A DNA stretch of 64,000 bases. Origin: Bacteroidia bacterium. Lineage in GTDB: Bacteria; Bacteroidota; Bacteroidia; Bacteroidales; Prolixibacteraceae. The notes under the pieces are model-generated. The model made no database searches and was not told the DNA's origin. It saw only the letters and a list, made by a program, of their open reading frames with translations. The DNA is taken from the NCBI GenBank assembly GCA_026391315.1, contig JAPLDT010000101.1, forward strand, positions 1-64,000, read 5' to 3'. Shown piece by piece: positions 61,553 through 64,000 of the stretch (positions are counted from its first letter, which is position 1; each line of letters starts with the position of its first letter). The position numbers and the translations under genes were made by a program.

Positions 61553-63067
61553 ATGAAAGAAAAAGTAATTAAATACTTATTCATAGCGGTGTCCCTTATT
61601 ATTTCCCTGGGATCCTGCGATAAGGCATTCTTAGATGTCAAGCCGAAGGGCCAGTTTCTATCGGCCAACTATTATGCAGACAAAGATCAGGCATATGCTG
61701 CATTGGTCGGAGTTTATGATGTCCTGAGAAAAAATTCAGGAGGCTTCGAAAATATGATTACCATGATGAACGCTGGTTCTGATGACAATTATGCCGGAGG
61801 CGGTGGAGCAACAGACGGTGCTGGTATTCAGGGCTTTTCAAACTATACGCTGAATGCTGTTATTATGCCGGGAAGCTTCTGGAGCGATCATTATCAGGGA
61901 ATTTTTAGAGGTAATACATTGCTGTCCAAGTTGACAGGTGTTAACATGGATGCCACACTCAAGTCAAGATTCACGGCAGAGGTTAAAGCATTGCGTGCAT
62001 TGTATTATTTCAACCTCGTAAGAATGTTCAAAAATGTTCCGCTTCTTCTGGAACCATTGACAGCAACTAATATGTACGAAGTGGTTCAGTCTACTCCTGC
62101 TGCTATTTACACGCAGATTGAGAAGGATCTGACGGAGGCAATTGCCGATCTTCCCAGCACAGTTACTGCGTCTACCGAAGCTGGCCGCCTCACAAAAGGA
62201 GCAGCACAGGCACTACTCGGAAAAGTCTATCTTTATGAGAATAAGGGATCCCAGGCAGCTGCTACATTGGCCCTGGTCAATGGTACTCCCGGTGGAACCA
62301 GCCAGTATGGTTACAGACTACTTTCCAGTTACAGTGATCTTTGGGTGACAAGCAATAAATTCAATACAGAATCGATTATTGAAACATCTCACAGCAGCAC
62401 AGGTGCTTCCGGTTGGGGCAACTGGGGTAGTAGCAGTGATGAGGGTAATTCAGTTTGTGTTATGGTAGGTCCGAGAAGTTATTCAAGACCTGCAGGTTCC
62501 AGCGCACCTGATGTTCCTTCAGGATGGAGTTTCAATGTTTTCACACAGGATTTCTATGATGCCATGAAATCAGATCCGAGATTCGGAGCAACAGTTTTCG
62601 ATATGAAAGCTTATAAGGCCGCTTCTAAGGCCGATTACATTGGCGGTTATATGGATACAGGATACTTCCTGAATAAATTCTTACCCAGGACTTCAGATGT
62701 TTCTACTGGCCCGGGCGATCAGGTTCTGAATTACAAACAAGATACCTATATCATCCGTTTGGCGGATACCTATCTGCTGGAAGCTGAAGCGTTAGGAGCT
62801 ACAGGTGCCAGGGCACAGGCATTGCTGGATGCAGTAAGGGCCAGAGTCGGGCTTCCTTCCGTTCCTGTAACACTGGCTGCTATCAAAGCTGAAAGAAGAA
62901 TGGAACTTGCAGGCGAAGGTCATCGTTTCTTCGACCTTGTAAGATGGGGTGATGCACCTGCAAAACTTGGAAGCAGGGGTTTTGTGGCTAGTAAAAACGA
63001 AATTTTCCCAATTCCTTACAGGGAATTGCAAGGAACTAAACTGGTTCAAAATCCGGGTTACAATTAA
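61553..63067 (+). CDS. SusD/RagB-family surface lipoprotein (locus 2)
   Basis: A 504-aa glycan-capture lipoprotein pairing with the preceding SusC. The start at 61553 begins a lipoprotein signal (KYLFIAVSLIISLGSC, Cys about 22); the longer frame from 61466 adds 29 hydrophilic residues before it. Family marks are DKAFLDVKPKGQFLSANYYA, VKALRALYYFNLVRMFKNVP, LADTYLLEAEAL and AIKAERRMELAGEGHRFFDL. It is 99 nt after susC and followed after 26 nt by the PKD-type binding lipoprotein. Confidence 0.94.
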   Translation: MKEKVIKYLFIAVSLIISLGSCDKAFLDVKPKGQFLSANYYADKDQAYAALVGVYDVLRKNSGGFENMITMMNAGSDDNYAGGGGATDGAGIQGFSNYTLNAVIMPGSFWSDHYQGIFRGNTLLSKLTGVNMDATLKSRFTAEVKALRALYYFNLVRMFKNVPLLLEPLTATNMYEVVQSTPAAIYTQIEKDLTEAIADLPSTVTASTEAGRLTKGAAQALLGKVYLYENKGSQAAATLALVNGTPGGTSQYGYRLLSSYSDLWVTSNKFNTESIIETSHSSTGASGWGNWGSSSDEGNSVCVMVGPRSYSRPAGSSAPDVPSGWSFNVFTQDFYDAMKSDPRFGATVFDMKAYKAASKADYIGGYMDTGYFLNKFLPRTSDVSTGPGDQVLNYKQDTYIIRLADTYLLEAEALGATGARAQALLDAVRARVGLPSVPVTLAAIKAERRMELAGEGHRFFDLVRWGDAPAKLGSRGFVASKNEIFPIPYRELQGTKLVQNPGYN

Positions 63068-63093
63068 TTAGCTATCTAATAAAATATACGAAC

Positions 63094-64000
63094 ATGAAGA
63101 AAATAACAATGATCTACAGTTTTGCATTGCTGATTCTCATTTCAGCTGCAAGTTGTACTTTAAAAGATGGTATCGACCAAGATGTATCCTTCTTAAAAAC
63201 GGCTGTTTCCGGAAATGTCAATAAGATCTTTGATATCACCAACGATAACTCAGGAAAGGTTAAGATTACTCCGACAGGAGAAGGCGTAACCTCATTCCTG
63301 GTTAGTTTCGGACATGGAACGGGTTCGAGTGCCTCTGCAACAGTGTTGACAGGTGGAAACACAACGCATGTATACCCTGAAGGATCCTACACCGTTTCAG
63401 TAGCAGCCAGCGACATTGCCGGGGTTGTAACTACTACAACTTATCCATTGGTGGTTACCTACAGGGCTCCTGAAAATATCGCAGTGACCCTGTCGCAATC
63501 GGTTCACAACCTGAAAGTGAAGGCCAAAGCTGATTATGCTGCATCGTATATGGTTTATTTTGGGGATGTTGCCAATGAAGCAGGTACTGCCCTTGCAACA
63601 GGCGCTGAAATTTCCCATGACTATGCAACTTCGGGCAATTACAATGTAAAGGTTGTCGCTTTGAGTGGCGGCGCTGCCAAATCAGAGAAAACGACTGCCA
63701 TCGTTGTCACAGATCCTTTCGGATTACCAATTGATTTTGACAATGCTTTTGTAAGCTATTTCTTTGGCACTTTTGGAGATGGACAGCAGTTTGCAACGGT
63801 TGCAAATCCTAGTGCAACGGGATTGAACACGAGTGCAAAAGTTGGTAAATTCACCAGAGGCGCCCAGGGATGGAGCGGAACATACAGTCCTTTGAATGTC
63901 CCTATTGATTTTGCCAATGGTAAGAAGATTAAGGTATTGGTTTACAATCCAGATCCTGCACTTGTTGGCAAGAAGTTGAATGTGGAATTGGAGGCTGCCG
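63094..64000 (+). CDS. PKD-type surface glycan-binding lipoprotein of the PUL (3' end outside the window)
   Basis: At least 302 codons; the gene runs off the end. The protein opens with a lipoprotein signal (ALLILISAASC, Cys21) and has two immunoglobulin/PKD-like domains (about 25-110 and 115-200, with EGSYTVSVAASD and SGNYNVKVVAL as typical PKD ends). From about residue 203 (PIDFDNAFVSYFFGTFGDGQ) there begins a beta-sandwich with NPSATGLNTSAKVGKFTRG and WSGTYSPLNVPIDFANGKKI, a pattern I associate with surface glycan-binding proteins of laminarin-type PULs. That substrate assignment is inference. By position it is the SusE/F-like gene of this PUL. Confidence 0.85.
   Translation, partial: MKKITMIYSFALLILISAASCTLKDGIDQDVSFLKTAVSGNVNKIFDITNDNSGKVKITPTGEGVTSFLVSFGHGTGSSASATVLTGGNTTHVYPEGSYTVSVAASDIAGVVTTTTYPLVVTYRAPENIAVTLSQSVHNLKVKAKADYAASYMVYFGDVANEAGTALATGAEISHDYATSGNYNVKVVALSGGAAKSEKTTAIVVTDPFGLPIDFDNAFVSYFFGTFGDGQQFATVANPSATGLNTSAKVGKFTRGAQGWSGTYSPLNVPIDFANGKKIKVLVYNPDPALVGKKLNVELEAA

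Noticed and set aside
1-64000. CRISPR array, complete IS element, rRNA or tRNA genes
   Set aside because: No regularly spaced direct repeats with unique spacers, no transposase frame and no RNA gene signature were found.

Overview
The window is a chromosomal segment of a Bacteroidota (Bacteroidetes) bacterium, most likely an anaerobic or microaerophilic Bacteroidales/Marinilabiliales-type organism. The evidence is two SusC/SusD gene pairs, Bacteroidota-typical families (DUF1599, DUF4831, DUF5686-like, a BT_3928-like DoxX protein), conserved Bacteroidota gene orders (rsfS-ftsH-cdsA-psd-pssA divergent from birA; DUF1599-DoxX-tpiA divergent from folP-cdaA), and many TAnnTTTG boxes (the known Bacteroidota -7 element) just upstream of predicted starts. 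Anaerobic habits are inferred from the [FeFe]-hydrogenase maturase HydF and the flavodiiron oxygen/NO reductase. No rRNA, tRNA, CRISPR array or complete insertion sequence was seen.

Layout. 1-5.8 kb: the end of an FtsE-like ABC ATPase, murB, an accessory stretch (HEPN/MNT pair, membrane TPR-like protein, pentapeptide-repeat protein), then mltG. 5.9-11.8 kb: flavodiiron protein, phosphoesterase, prmA and a large DUF5686-like outer-membrane protein. 12-20.2 kb: tpiA, DoxX-type protein and a duplicated DUF1599 protein, an orphan XRE-MNT fusion, then folP, the c-di-AMP synthase cdaA, a DUF2179 membrane protein and asnB. 20.5-26.7 kb: a first SusC/SusD/lipoprotein locus without enzymes. 27-28.8 kb: a membrane polyferredoxin apparently split by a single-base frameshift from a C-terminal HMA-like region. 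29-36.1 kb: phospholipid synthesis and housekeeping (pssA, psd, cdsA, ftsH, rsfS, birA, pyrE). 36.3-43.2 kb: accessory genes, namely a small membrane protein, a glycosidase-like/FGE-like fusion, an AT-rich putative PD-(D/E)XK nuclease and a GH127-type glycosidase. 43.4-55 kb: a thioredoxin-fold protein lacking its CxxC, coaD, hydF, a POT peptide transporter, the NAD(P)HX repair enzyme, a DUF4831 protein, an MFS transporter and the dipeptidase pepD. 55.1-64 kb: a propeller/Y_Y_Y/LuxR-type sensor-regulator followed by a second SusC/SusD and a PKD-type surface glycan-binding lipoprotein that runs off the end. This is the start of a polysaccharide utilization locus, possibly for a beta-glucan.

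The intergenic DNA is unusually full of short dispersed repeats: two MITE-like elements with identical 13-bp ends, REP-like hairpin clusters, long CACAAAG-type inverted repeats, TCGACAGGCTCAGGGACC-type repeats, and short-period tandem repeats. Several of these reach into annotated reading frames and shift the apparent gene starts. Starts below were corrected for this where the sequence allowed.
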